Shown here piece by piece: positions 25,044-34,136 of a stretch of 64,000 nucleotides of DNA (position 1 is its first letter; every line of letters begins with the position of its first letter). The position numbers were made by a program, and so were the translations under genes. The notes under the pieces are model-generated. The model did not search any database, had not been told where the DNA came from, and saw only the letters and a program-made list of their open reading frames with translations. The DNA is from Bacteroides sp. Lineage in GTDB: Bacteria > Bacteroidota > Bacteroidia > Bacteroidales > Muribaculaceae. Location of the stretch: NCBI GenBank assembly GCA_014802335.1, contig JAAVCL010000012.1, forward strand, positions 1 through 64,000, given 5' to 3'.

Positions 25044-25619
25044 TTAACCCTTTTTGGTTTTTTGAACTGAAAAACCGAATTTGCCAATCAAATCACCCAA
25101 TCCGTAATAATGACCATGGCAATAGGCCATTATTCCTGATTTTTCAAGATCAAAACGGCCGGTTTCCGGATCTATCCACCGAGTGTCGGCTCTGACATTC
25201 AGCACATCGGCCAGAAATAAATGATGACTGCCAAGGTCTGTCACACTTTTTACCCTACATTCTATGCTCAGGGGAGATTCCTCTATTGTGGGACTTGACA
25301 CCATTTCACCTTTCAAGGGTGTCAGGCCTGTTTCTTTCCACTTATTATAATCGCGTCCCGAACGCACTCCGATCCAATCGGTGGCGCGTGCCATTTCTGT
25401 GGTGGTCAGGTTTATTGTAAACTCCATCGTGCGCATAAGGATATCGAACGAATAGCGTTCCTTTCTGACTGAAATATAACACATTGCTGGGTCACTGCAG
25501 ATTGTGCCTGTCCAGGCTATCGTTATCGGGTTCCATTCTTCAGGAGTGGAGCCTACGGTCACTATAACTGCCGGCAGCGGATAAATCATTGTGCCGGGTC
25601 GCCATGATTGTTTGCTCAT
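25044..25619 (-). CDS. Flavin reductase-like FMN-binding protein
   Basis: A 191-residue protein of the flavin reductase-like domain family, which binds FMN in a split beta-barrel. Signs are PLPAVIVTVGS near residue 16, NPITIAWTGTICSDPAMCYISVR (FMN-phosphate region), and TMEFTINLTT followed by TDWIGVRSGRDYNKW. There is no NAD-binding domain. Bacteroidales keep such proteins as single genes; the substrate and electron donor are unknown. It is followed closely by PBP1A, without an evident functional link. The spacer upstream is long and repeat-rich. Confidence 0.9.
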   Translation of the reverse strand: MSKQSWRPGTMIYPLPAVIVTVGSTPEEWNPITIAWTGTICSDPAMCYISVRKERYSFDILMRTMEFTINLTTTEMARATDWIGVRSGRDYNKWKETGLTPLKGEMVSSPTIEESPLSIECRVKSVTDLGSHHLFLADVLNVRADTRWIDPETGRFDLEKSGIMAYCHGHYYGLGDLIGKFGFSVQKTKKG

Positions 25620-25723
25620 ATAAATTCTAAATTTCAGATTGGATACAATTCCTCTCTTTGATTTCGACCAATTTTTCAGCCATAAAGACGTCGCAAGCAG
25701 CTCTTGGAATTCTATCTTTACTC

Positions 25724-25818
25724 AAAAATATACGAATAATTTTATCGTCAAAATACGGATAATATTATCGTCAAAATACGGATAATTTTGTCGGTAAAAT
25801 ACGAATAATTTTATCGGC
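25724..25818. repeat. 23-bp tandem repeat, about four copies
   Basis: Unit aaaatacggataattttatc plus gtc. Copies at 25750-25772, 25773-25795 and 25796-25818 are 23 bp each; the first (25724-25749) is slightly longer. The last copy runs into the left arm of palindromic element B. A similar unit stands at about 1615-1640 before element A. Confidence 0.9.
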
Positions 25819-25928
25819 AAATGTAGGGACGTGGCGCGCCACGTCTGAATTAAGTGCCGTGTAAAGTGACGAGTAATTGCCGATGTCCTACCAGACATGG
25901 CACGCCATGTCCCTACATTTGCCGATAA
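25811..25928. repeat. Palindromic intergenic element, copy B
   Basis: The 20-bp left end ttatcggcaaatgtagggac (25811-25830) is exactly inverted at 25909-25928. The left arm continues with the small palindrome gtggcgcgccac and the right arm has catggcacgccatg. The interior, about 44 bp, differs from that of copy A. Confidence 0.9.
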
Positions 25929-26050
25929 ATGCCAGACATGGCACTATTGAGAACTGTTTATACTCATACTGTGTCGGTAATGGCTGTTCAAATTGCAAAA
26001 TTAGTAAAAATTAATGAAGCCTGTATCTTATCCCGACAAAAGTAGAAGGC

Positions 26051-26092
26051 CTTGGGATGAATCTTTTCAATCTTGGGGTGAATCTTTTCAAT
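26051..26092. repeat. 21-bp tandem pair
   Basis: Two units of cttggg.tgaatcttttcaa plus t (dot is a or g) lie directly next to each other and differ at one base. Confidence 0.9.
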
Positions 26093-26153
26093 ATGGTACA
26101 CAGCCCATATACATAAAATAAAAAAATCATTAGGTTTTAACGACTATAATCCT

Positions 26154-26213
26154 TATCTTTTTGTTATATACAATAGACGAGACTATCTTTTTGTTATATA
26201 CGATAGAAGAGAC
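26154..26213. repeat. 30-bp tandem pair
   Basis: Two adjacent units begin tatctttttgttatatac and end with agac; they differ at two positions. A partial third start (tatcat) follows. This lies about 84-143 bp before the mutase ATG and may overlap its promoter. Confidence 0.9.
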
Positions 26214-26296
26214 TATCATAACTTGTATCGTCTCTTAACTAATTTCGTCAATATTGTCAAAATAAGATAGAACAAACTATTAATAACCCGGATTAT

Positions 26297-28048
26297 ATGA
26301 ATAACGAAGAATTGATCAAAGAAGTCACTTTAAAAGCTGAAAAGTGGCTTGGTGACCAGTATGATGCAGAAACACGCGCGGAAGTAAAAGCACTCCTTGA
26401 TGCAGAAGACAAGACTCCCCTTATCGAAGCATTTTATAAAGATCTTGAATTCGGCACAGGTGGCCTCCGCGGAATTATGGGTGCCGGCACAAACCGCATG
26501 AATATTTACACTGTTGGAGCCGCTACACAGGGCCTTGCAAACTATCTTAAAGATACTTTTGCTGAATTGCCCCAGATAAGTGTTGCTGTTGGTCATGATG
26601 TGCGCAACAATTCGCGAAAATTCGCTGAACTTACTGCTCAGGTGTTTGCTGCCAACGGAATAAAGGTATATCTGTTCGATGGCCCGTGTCCCACTCCTGA
26701 AGTGTCATACGCTATCCGCAAACTGGGATGCCAGAGCGGTGTGATGGTCACAGCAAGCCATAACCCCAAGGAATATAACGGTTACAAGGCTTATTGGAGT
26801 GACGGTGCGCAGATGATTGCTCCCCATGATGTCAAAACCATTGAGTATGTCAACGCCATCACCTCGGTAGATCAGATTAAATTTGATGCAGATAAATCTC
26901 TGATTCAGGCTATTGGCAAGGATATAGATGATGCATATCTGGCCGATATTCATAAATTAAGCCTTTGCCCCGAAATAGATAAGAAGCATCACGACATGAA
27001 GATTGTCTACACTCCGATTCATGGCACAGGGCTTCGTCTTGTTTTTGATTCTCTTAAACTTTGGGGCTTTGATAACGTGATTCATGTTCCCGAGCAGGAT
27101 GTGCAAAGTGGTGATTTCCCGACTGTGGTTTCTCCCAATCCCGAAAACTCTGAGGCAATGGCTCTCGGTATCGCAAAAGCCAAAGAAACAGGCGCGAGTC
27201 TTGTGCTTGCTTCCGACCCCGATGCCGACCGTGTGGGCCTTGTGGTGCGCGATAAAGAGGGTAACTATCAGCTCGTGAACGGTAATCAGATCTGCATGCT
27301 CCTCATTTACTATCTGATAACTCAGAATGTGGAACAGAAACTCCTGAACGGCAACGAATATGTGGTAAAGACTATCGTAACCACCGAAACAATCAAACGA
27401 ATTGCCGATGCTAATAACGTGCGTTGTTTCGACTGCTTCACAGGATTCAAATGGATCGCCGATGTTATGCGTAACGAAGAGGCTACAGGCCGTTATCTCG
27501 GTGGTGGTGAGGAAAGTTACGGATTCCTTCCCGAGACTTTTGTTCGTGATAAGGACTCCGTTTCAACAAATTCTCTTATCGCCGAATGTGCCGCTTGGGC
27601 TGCCGAAAAGGGTATGAATCTTTACGAGCTTCTCGTTGACATTTATGCTCAATACGGCTTCTCGAGAGAAAGAGGTGTAAGTGTGGTTCGTCCCGGCAAA
27701 TCAGGTGCTGAGGAAATTGTGGAAATGATGAAGAATTTCCGCTCAAATCCTCCCAAAACTCTTGCCGGAAGTCCTGTGACTTGCATAAAGGATTACAGCG
27801 ATCTTAATTGCCGCAATCTCAAAGACGGTTCGATTGAAAAGATGAACTTCCCGACCACTTCAAATGTGCTTCAATTCTTTACCGAAGCCGGTGACAAAGT
27901 TTCCGTGCGTCCTTCCGGAACCGAACCTAAGATTAAGTTCTATGTCGAAGTTCGCGAAGAGATGACAGATAAGAGTAAATATGAAGAAGTTGTGGCTGCA
28001 GCTGAAAAACATATTGATGCAGTTCTCGCCGACTTAGGCGTAAAATAA
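26297..28048 (+). CDS. Phospho-sugar mutase (phosphoglucomutase/phosphomannomutase family)
   Basis: A 583-residue alpha-D-phosphohexomutase that moves phosphate between C1 and C6 of hexoses. The active phosphoserine is S154 in VTASHNPKEYNG. The metal loop DPDADRVGL, the sugar-binding GGGEESYGFLP and the C-terminal phosphate-binding RPSGTEPKIKFYVE are all present, giving the four-domain order of the family. Length fits the PgcA/PMM2-like long branch of Firmicutes and Bacteroidetes. Whether glucose or mannose phosphate is preferred cannot be told from sequence. It is monocistronic with a terminator; the spacer upstream carries several repeats. Confidence 0.94.
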   Translation: MNNEELIKEVTLKAEKWLGDQYDAETRAEVKALLDAEDKTPLIEAFYKDLEFGTGGLRGIMGAGTNRMNIYTVGAATQGLANYLKDTFAELPQISVAVGHDVRNNSRKFAELTAQVFAANGIKVYLFDGPCPTPEVSYAIRKLGCQSGVMVTASHNPKEYNGYKAYWSDGAQMIAPHDVKTIEYVNAITSVDQIKFDADKSLIQAIGKDIDDAYLADIHKLSLCPEIDKKHHDMKIVYTPIHGTGLRLVFDSLKLWGFDNVIHVPEQDVQSGDFPTVVSPNPENSEAMALGIAKAKETGASLVLASDPDADRVGLVVRDKEGNYQLVNGNQICMLLIYYLITQNVEQKLLNGNEYVVKTIVTTETIKRIADANNVRCFDCFTGFKWIADVMRNEEATGRYLGGGEESYGFLPETFVRDKDSVSTNSLIAECAAWAAEKGMNLYELLVDIYAQYGFSRERGVSVVRPGKSGAEEIVEMMKNFRSNPPKTLAGSPVTCIKDYSDLNCRNLKDGSIEKMNFPTTSNVLQFFTEAGDKVSVRPSGTEPKIKFYVEVREEMTDKSKYEEVVAAAEKHIDAVLADLGVK

Positions 28049-28068
28049 AAAGATTCACCAAATCATAT

Positions 28069-28099
28069 AAAATGGCTTCCCTAACGGAGGCCATTTTTA
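28069..28099 (+). terminator. Intrinsic terminator after the mutase gene
   Basis: A 12-bp stem (aaaatggcttcc with ggaggccatttt, one G-T pair) is followed by T-rich sequence. Confidence 0.85.
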
Positions 28100-28104
28100 T
28101 TTTT

Positions 28105-28126
28105 AGAAGTCGTTTAAACGACTTCT
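28105..28126. repeat. Bare 22-bp palindrome with the gaagtcgttta arm
   Basis: The arms agaagtcgttt and aaacgacttct join directly. They are the same arms that flank the long copy at 61464-61565, but here no interior remains. It directly follows the mutase terminator. Confidence 0.8.
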
Positions 28127-28172
28127 TAGCCCTGCACCACAAGAAAAATTTTTAATAGCTATTAATTTTTAT

Positions 28173-28180
28173 TAAATTTG
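28173..28180 (+). promoter_or_regulatory. -7 box for the yicC-gmk-nadD cluster
   Basis: TAAATTTG is a perfect -7 match, 95 bp before the yicC ATG. The -33 region is only T-rich. Confidence 0.45.
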
Positions 28181-28274
28181 CAAAACAACGACCCGTTGTT
28201 ACCCTTATGCCTGTTATATCTCGGAGTGTCGGGAGTGGCAGAAAGAGTGATGACAACAAAACTTATATTTTACC

Positions 28275-29165
28275 ATGATATTATCAATGACCGGTTTTGG
28301 TAGAGGAATCGCATCCTCCGCCACGAAAAAAATCACTGTCGACATCAAGTCGCTTAATTCCAAACAGCTTGATCTGTCAATGCGTGTTCCCGGATGCTTT
28401 AAAGAAATAGAACTTGAAACTCGAAGTCGGATTGCTCCGGTTATAGAACGCGGCAAGGTGGAATTTAATGCTGTAATGGAACAAGTCGGTGAGGATACTC
28501 CAGTCAGAATAAACACAGCTGTGCTTGCAGGTTATAAATCGCAACTTGATCAACTTGCCAAGACTCTTGATGTGCCTGCCCCTCATGATTGGTTCAGTGT
28601 TTTGCTCCGGATGCCCGATGCTCTGAAATCGGATAACAGTTCTCTTTCCGAGGAAGATATGGCTGCCTTTGTCAAGGCTGTTGATGAAGCACTGGCGGCT
28701 CTGATGGATTTCAGGAGGTCGGAAGGTGAAAAGCTTTATAAATTCTTTATTTCGAAAATTGACAATATCACTGAACTGTTAGACAGTATAGAAGTTTACG
28801 AAGCCGAGCGGGTTCCAAAAATAAAGGCAAAACTTGAAGACCAGCTTTCACGACTCACTTCTATCGAATATGACCGCGGACGCCTTGAACAGGAACTTAT
28901 ATTTTATCTTGAAAAGCTGGATGTGACCGAAGAAAAAACTCGTCTTCGTGCTCACCTGAACTATTTCCTTGAGACGATGGGCGCAGCTTCAGGCGAACTC
29001 CCCAATCAGGGACAGGGAAAGAAGCTTGGGTTTATAGCGCAGGAAATGGGGCGTGAAATAAACACACTTGGCTCGAAATCAAACCAGGCGGAAATGCAAA
29101 AAATTGTGGTAAGAATGAAAGACGAGCTTGAGCAGATAAAAGAACAGGTGCTTAACGTGCTTTAA
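28275..29165 (+). CDS. YicC/YloC family endoribonuclease
   Basis: A 296-residue cytosolic protein of the YicC/YloC family, members of which cleave RNA. The typical start MILSMTGFGRG and the conserved C-terminal half (RLEQELIFYLEKLDVTEEKTRLRAHL, LGFIAQEMGREINTLGSKSN) are complete. Length is normal. It is followed by gmk after 45 bp; the same pair is seen in many bacteria. The cellular role is likely RNA turnover. Confidence 0.93.
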   Translation: MILSMTGFGRGIASSATKKITVDIKSLNSKQLDLSMRVPGCFKEIELETRSRIAPVIERGKVEFNAVMEQVGEDTPVRINTAVLAGYKSQLDQLAKTLDVPAPHDWFSVLLRMPDALKSDNSSLSEEDMAAFVKAVDEALAALMDFRRSEGEKLYKFFISKIDNITELLDSIEVYEAERVPKIKAKLEDQLSRLTSIEYDRGRLEQELIFYLEKLDVTEEKTRLRAHLNYFLETMGAASGELPNQGQGKKLGFIAQEMGREINTLGSKSNQAEMQKIVVRMKDELEQIKEQVLNVL

Positions 29166-29210
29166 ACAATTGTAATCGAATACAAGTCATTTTTTTGAAA
29201 TATAATATAG

Positions 29211-29777
29211 ATGAAAAAAGGCAAGATAATAATTCTGTCGGCTCCGTCGGGCACCGGTAAATCAACAATTATCAGCCGGCTTATGCAGCATCCCGAGCTC
29301 AAACTTGAATTTTCTATTTCAGCCACAAGTCGCAGTCCCCGTGGAAATGAAAAACACGGGAAGGACTATTACTTCCTTTCTCTTGAAGAATTTGAGCAAA
29401 AGGTGGCTCAAGGTCACTTTGTGGAATGGGAAGAAGTTTACGCGGGAACTAAATACGGAACACTTGTTGACGAAGTAGACAGAATTATTAACTCCGGTAA
29501 TAATCTTATAATGGATATTGACGTCAAGGGGGCTCTGAACGTAAAAAAGAAATATGGAAGTGAAGCAATGACAATATTCATTCTTCCTCCAAGTCTCAAA
29601 GAATTGGAAGCTCGATTAAGAGCACGAGCCACTGATTCCGAAGAATCCCTGATGAAAAGAATAGCCAAAGCCGGGTATGAAATGGAGTTTGCCGGAAAAT
29701 TCGACTTCCAAGTGGTTAATGATAATCTTGACCGCGCTGTGGAGGAAGTGGAAAAGCATATTCGGGATTTCGCTTAA
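29211..29777 (+). CDS. gmk: Guanylate kinase
   Basis: It phosphorylates GMP to GDP with ATP. The Walker A loop is SAPSGTGKST at residues 9-18, followed by SATSRSPRGNEKHGKDYYF (GMP binding) and DIDVKGALNVK. The 188-residue length is standard. It is second in the yicC-gmk-nadD-DUF5063 cluster, with nadD starting 36 bp downstream. Confidence 0.97.
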   Translation: MKKGKIIILSAPSGTGKSTIISRLMQHPELKLEFSISATSRSPRGNEKHGKDYYFLSLEEFEQKVAQGHFVEWEEVYAGTKYGTLVDEVDRIINSGNNLIMDIDVKGALNVKKKYGSEAMTIFILPPSLKELEARLRARATDSEESLMKRIAKAGYEMEFAGKFDFQVVNDNLDRAVEEVEKHIRDFA

Positions 29778-29813
29778 GGATATATTCTGTGTTGGCATTA
29801 AACAATAAATTCA

Positions 29814-30398
29814 GTGAAGATAGCTGTTTATAGCGGAAGTTTTGACCCGATACATACCGGGCATGCCATGATTGCCAACTATCTGTCGCAGTATTGCGAC
29901 TTAGATAGTGTATGGCTTATGCCAAGCCCTCTGAATCCGCTGAAAAAGGATTCTACTCCGGCACCCGACAATAAAAGGTTGCAAATGTGTCAGATCGTGG
30001 CGCGCAAATGCCGTAATGTGGAAGTGTCGGATTTTGAGTTTAATCTTCCAAAACCATCTTTTACTTATCGCACTCTTTGCGAGTTGCGCGATGCCTTCCC
30101 TCAGCATACTTTTTCTCTTGTGATCGGCTCTGACAATTGGCTTTGCTTTGACAAATGGAGAGACTATGACAAGATAATCAGTGAATTTCAGATTTTGATC
30201 TATCCTCGGCCCGGATATGAAATATCAGGAACATTGCCGGCCGGAGTTATACTTCTTGATAATGCTCCCCAGGCCCTTATTTCCTCAACTTTTATAAGAA
30301 ATGGAATCGCGGAAGGAAAAAATATGAACTTCTTTATCGATCCGGAGGTTAGTGATTATATAAAAATCAATGAACTCTATGACAGAAAATGTAATTAA
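29814..30398 (+). CDS. nadD: Nicotinate-nucleotide adenylyltransferase
   Basis: It makes deamido-NAD from nicotinate mononucleotide and ATP. The nucleotidyltransferase signature is YSGSFDPIHTGH (6-17, with H14 and H17), and ISSTFIR lies near the C-terminus. At 194 residues it is of normal length. The start is GTG at 29814. Its 3' end overlaps the next gene by about 20-29 bp, indicating translational coupling. Confidence 0.95.
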   Translation: MKIAVYSGSFDPIHTGHAMIANYLSQYCDLDSVWLMPSPLNPLKKDSTPAPDNKRLQMCQIVARKCRNVEVSDFEFNLPKPSFTYRTLCELRDAFPQHTFSLVIGSDNWLCFDKWRDYDKIISEFQILIYPRPGYEISGTLPAGVILLDNAPQALISSTFIRNGIAEGKNMNFFIDPEVSDYIKINELYDRKCN

Positions 30399-30891
30399 AT
30401 CAAGACTTGTTAATATCACCGCATTAGCCACAGACTATTGTGCTGCGGTTCAGAATGCACGGGAAATTGAAAAGCAGGATTTCGTGATTGAAATTCTCGG
30501 GTATCTTCCTCGTCTGTATTGGGAATTTGCAGATCTTGTGGTAGAAGACGTAACCTCGGATATTGATTATGAGTACTATCCCTCCTATGTTGATGAAGAT
30601 TTTTATGATTCCGTGCGCCGTGGCGTCGAAACCACAATGGGGGAGGACGATGTGTTTCTTGAAACATTCGAGGATGATATGAAATATAGTGATACGCCAA
30701 TTGCTTCAAGCATTTCGGAGTGTCTCGCAGATATTTTCCAGCCTCTATATAACTTTATCTCTGTCGTTAAGGAAAGCGATGGCGAACAAATGGTAGGGGC
30801 TTACAGTGAATGTCGAGAAAATTTTGTGGCATATTGGTCGCAGACTTTGTGTAATGTGATGCGTGCTCTCAATAATCTTAGATTCAAATAA
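30370..30891 (+). CDS. DUF5063 family protein
   Basis: A 173-residue acidic, mostly helical cytosolic protein recognised as DUF5063, common in Bacteroidales. It has no catalytic motif that I can name. It overlaps nadD; the start could be the ATG at 30370 or the next one at 30379, both inside nadD. Coupling with nadD suggests co-expression, but no functional link is known. Confidence 0.8.
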   Translation: MNSMTENVIKSRLVNITALATDYCAAVQNAREIEKQDFVIEILGYLPRLYWEFADLVVEDVTSDIDYEYYPSYVDEDFYDSVRRGVETTMGEDDVFLETFEDDMKYSDTPIASSISECLADIFQPLYNFISVVKESDGEQMVGAYSECRENFVAYWSQTLCNVMRALNNLRFK

Positions 30892-30961
30892 TTCAAAACT
30901 TGCTCTCACGGCTTGTGCCGAGCAAACCCTTAATAGCTATATACCTACAAACTTCTTTAAA

Positions 30962-32341
30962 ATGCAAACTACAAATACCACCGGAATGCTTGATACATCA
31001 ACAAAATTAATGAATTTCCTTGATGTCGCCACGTGCAATTTTACTGCCGTAAAAGCTGTGGCCGACATTCTTGATAAAAATAATTTCCAAAGGCTCCATG
31101 AAGGTGATGAGTGGAATCTTGAATCAGGAAAAAAATATTATGTAATCAAAAATTCGACAGCGGTGTTTGCTTTCATTGTCGGCAATGGCAATGTTGAGGA
31201 AAATGGCTTCCATATAATATCAGCCCATACCGACAGCCCCTGCTTTAAAATTAAAACGAACTGCGAGATTTATGGTGACGGAGGAGTTGTGTCGCTTAAC
31301 GTAGAGAAATATGGGGGAGCGATATTAAGCACCTGGCTTGACAGACCATTGTCAATCTCAGGCCGAGTAATGGTAAGAGGCGAAAACCCGTTTGCCTGCA
31401 AGCAATATATCGTAGACTTGCGCAGACCCGTGGCAACTATTCCGAATCTTGCAATTCACTTCAATCGTGAAGTTAATGACGGCTATAAATTTTCCGTGCA
31501 AAAAGATATGAAACCTGTGATAGGTTATTTTTCTGCTGAGGAAATCGCTGAGTTTAAAAATAATGGCGGGGTAATAAAGACGCTTTTGGCTGAAGCTCTC
31601 AACAAAAATAATTCCGACTGTAACAGCAATGACAGTGAAGTGGGTCAATACCGGCCGGAAGATATACTTGATTACGAATTGTGCCTTTATCCTGCGGAAC
31701 CTGCCGCCCGTGTGGGTCTTAACGGTGAATATTTACAATCGGCCCGCATCGACGACCTCTCAATGGCGTTTTGTGGACTTGATGCGCTGCTTGAAGAACA
31801 GAACAGAGCTTCATCTGCAACACGCATAATAGCATTGTTCGATAACGAAGAGACTGGCTCGGGCACAAAACAAGGGGCTGCTTCTCCGATCTTGCGGCAT
31901 ATAGCGGAACGGATTTGTGGCTGCCTCTCATCAAGCAAACAAGGCTTTTACCGCGCTCTCGCACATTCATTTATGATTTCGGCCGACGACGCTCATGGCT
32001 GGCATCCGAATTATAACGAAAAATATGATCCGACAAATCATCCGGTGCTGGGTGGTGGACCGGTGGTTAAGATCAATGCCAACTGCAAGTATATGACCGA
32101 TGCCAAAAGTGCCGCAGTCTTCCATGCCCTGTGTGAAGAGGCCGGTGTCAAAATGCAATATTTTGTGAATCACTCGGATGTGGCCGGAGGTAGCACCCTC
32201 GGTAACATATCGTCTGCTCAACTCGATATTGACGGTGTTGATGTGGGATGCGCGATATGGGCCATGCACTCCGCGTGCGAGACCGCAGCATTTGCCGACC
32301 ACCTGGGAATAATAAAAGTTTTCCGCCAATTCTTGAAATAA
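30962..32341 (+). CDS. M18 family aminopeptidase
   Basis: A zinc aminopeptidase of about 459 residues. Metal and active-site motifs are present: AHTDSP (H89, D91), DNEETGSGT, ADDAHGWHPNYNEKYDPTNHP, and NHSDVAGGSTLGN. The reading frame is open from 30863, but the first 33 codons are not M18-like; the ATG at 30962 is followed by the usual TSTKLMNFLD start and is preferred. It releases N-terminal amino acids from peptides in the cytosol. It lies 70 bp after the DUF5063 gene. The promoter for tig overlaps its 3' end. Confidence 0.93.
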   Translation: MQTTNTTGMLDTSTKLMNFLDVATCNFTAVKAVADILDKNNFQRLHEGDEWNLESGKKYYVIKNSTAVFAFIVGNGNVEENGFHIISAHTDSPCFKIKTNCEIYGDGGVVSLNVEKYGGAILSTWLDRPLSISGRVMVRGENPFACKQYIVDLRRPVATIPNLAIHFNREVNDGYKFSVQKDMKPVIGYFSAEEIAEFKNNGGVIKTLLAEALNKNNSDCNSNDSEVGQYRPEDILDYELCLYPAEPAARVGLNGEYLQSARIDDLSMAFCGLDALLEEQNRASSATRIIALFDNEETGSGTKQGAASPILRHIAERICGCLSSSKQGFYRALAHSFMISADDAHGWHPNYNEKYDPTNHPVLGGGPVVKINANCKYMTDAKSAAVFHALCEEAGVKMQYFVNHSDVAGGSTLGNISSAQLDIDGVDVGCAIWAMHSACETAAFADHLGIIKVFRQFLK

Positions 32342-32362
32342 AGCAAAAATTTGTTAATTTTG
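32333..32362 (+). promoter_or_regulatory. Promoter of tig
   Basis: TTG at 32333, 19 bp, TAATTTTG at 32355-32362: a full consensus match. It begins inside the last codons of the M18 gene. A leader of roughly 150 nt precedes tig. Confidence 0.75.
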
Positions 32363-32520
32363 CATTTCGTTTGCAAATAGCAGGGAATATCTTCGGGATA
32401 TTTGTGTTAAATAAATAGTGGCCCTATGTGAATCTCCATTGGTCTCAGGTGACTTTGGCTAAAAACACATAATGCCCTCTATACCTAAAAAGAAATTATA
32501 TAAAAATCATATCTAACGAG

Positions 32521-33891
32521 ATGAAAATTGATTATTCTAAAATCAACGATGTAATCGGTGAGATTACAATGGTTGTTGAAGAAAGCGACTACGCTGAAAA
32601 GGTAAAAAAACAGCTCAAGGAAATAGGCAAAAAGCATGCCGAGCCCGGTTTCCGTCCCGGAAAGGTTCCCGCCGGTCTTATTGCTAAGAAATATGGTAAT
32701 GCTGTCAAATATGACGAAATCAATAAATTGGTGGGTGATGCCCTTTTCGAGTATATTAAAGAAAACGACATCAATGTGCTTGGCAATCCTATCCCTGACA
32801 AAGGTAACACCATAAATGAGGACGCAAACGAATTCACACTTAAATTCAAAGTGGGAGTTGCTCCTGAATTTGATGTAAAAGCTGATAAGGAAGTTACCAT
32901 TCCTTACTACAATATCGAAGTTACCGATGAGATGATTGATCGTCAGGACAATGCTCTTCGCAGTCGCATGGGCAAACAGCAGCCCGGTGAGGAAGTGGAT
33001 GCAACCGCTCTTGTTAAGGGCGTAATCACTGAACTCAACGAAGACGGTTCGGTTAAAGCTGACGGTGTGGTGGTTGAAAACGGAATTGTTGGCCCCGCAT
33101 ATTTCAAATCGGAAGCTCAACGCGATCTCTTTGTTGGCAAGAAGGTGGGTGATACAGTTGTGTTCAATCCTGCACAGACCTGTGAAGCAAATCCTGCTGA
33201 ACTTTCTTCAATGCTCAACCTCCCCAAAGAGGAAGCAGAAAAACATCAGGGCGATTTCCAGTTCGAAATTAAAGAAATTATCGTTCTTAAGCCCGCTGAA
33301 CTTAATGAAGAATACTTCAAGGAAGTTTTCGGTGATGATGTGAAGGATGCCGATCAGTACCGTGAGGCAGTTAAGAAGATGATTCAGACATCTCTTAAGG
33401 GTGATCAGAACTATCGCTTCTCGATCGATGCAAAGGATGTGCTTCTTAACAACGTCGGTCAGGTTGAACTTCCCGATGAAGTGCTCAAGGAATTCCTCAT
33501 CAGCCGCAACGAAGGTCTTACAGCAGAAAATATTGATGAGCAGTATGAGGGTATCCGCAATCAGCTCGTTTGGGATCTTACAAAAGACAAGCTTGCTAAG
33601 AAACTTGACGTTAAAGTTGAAGAGGATGATCTGCTGAATACCGCTCGTCTGCTTGCACGCAATCAGTTCGCACAGTATGGCATGGCAAATGTGCCCGAAG
33701 ATGCTGTTGAACACTATGCAAGCGAAATCCTTAAAGATGAAAAGGCTCGTGCATCTGTTTATAATCAGACAGCAGAAATGAAACTTTTCCAGACTCTTCA
33801 GGGTGTTGTCACTCTCGATGAAAAGAATGTTTCAGTTGATGATTTTAACAAACTTTTCCTCTCTGACGACAACGCTGAGACAGAAGCATGA
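32521..33891 (+). CDS. tig: Trigger factor-like chaperone
   Basis: A 456-residue ribosome-associated chaperone. The N-terminal ribosome-binding domain has the conserved tail-binding stretch GFRPGKVPAGLIAKKYG (about 41-57; canonical GFRxGKxP). The middle part (about 155-250) stands where the PPIase domain sits but is divergent. The C-terminal helical cradle (about 260-430) is typical. It stands directly before clpP and clpX, the classic order of this quality-control group. Acts at the ribosome exit on new chains. Confidence 0.93.
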   Translation: MKIDYSKINDVIGEITMVVEESDYAEKVKKQLKEIGKKHAEPGFRPGKVPAGLIAKKYGNAVKYDEINKLVGDALFEYIKENDINVLGNPIPDKGNTINEDANEFTLKFKVGVAPEFDVKADKEVTIPYYNIEVTDEMIDRQDNALRSRMGKQQPGEEVDATALVKGVITELNEDGSVKADGVVVENGIVGPAYFKSEAQRDLFVGKKVGDTVVFNPAQTCEANPAELSSMLNLPKEEAEKHQGDFQFEIKEIIVLKPAELNEEYFKEVFGDDVKDADQYREAVKKMIQTSLKGDQNYRFSIDAKDVLLNNVGQVELPDEVLKEFLISRNEGLTAENIDEQYEGIRNQLVWDLTKDKLAKKLDVKVEEDDLLNTARLLARNQFAQYGMANVPEDAVEHYASEILKDEKARASVYNQTAEMKLFQTLQGVVTLDEKNVSVDDFNKLFLSDDNAETEA

Positions 33892-33961
33892 TAATTATAT
33901 GCCGTTAATGGAGAGTATCTTTATCTGACTCATCGATAATTGGCATAATTTTTGTTATTTA

Positions 33962-34001
33962 TTAAACAACTTCGCGAACATTCTTTCGCGAAGTTGTTTA
34001 A
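33962..34001 (+). terminator. Hairpin after tig
   Basis: A perfect 17-bp stem (ttaaacaacttcgcgaa with its reverse complement) has a 6-nt loop. No long T run follows, so termination may be partial or factor-dependent. Confidence 0.65.
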
Positions 34002-34136
34002 GTATAGTAAGCCTCCTTCGTAAATTATTATACGCGGGCTTACACAGTTTAAATCGGCTCTACAGTTTTGTCGTTATTTGAGGAGAAAATAATCCGAAAC
34101 GGCAGTGAAGACGTATAGCCCATAAAAATAAAAAAT

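Larger units (their letters stand above)
25620..26296. other. Repeat-rich 677-bp divergent spacer
   Basis: No gene is supported. It holds, in order, a 23-bp repeat in about four copies, palindromic element copy B, a minus-strand TAATTTTG box (25996-26003), a 21-bp tandem pair, and a 30-bp tandem pair. No plus-strand promoter box was clear for the mutase gene at 26297. Confidence 0.8.

Noticed and set aside
25724-26213. CRISPR array
   Set aside because: Units are adjacent without spacers and of three different kinds, so they are simple tandem repeats, and no cas gene is nearby.
30863-30961. Long N-terminal form of the M18 aminopeptidase
   Set aside because: The first 33 codons overlap the DUF5063 gene and lack family similarity; the ATG at 30962 fits better.
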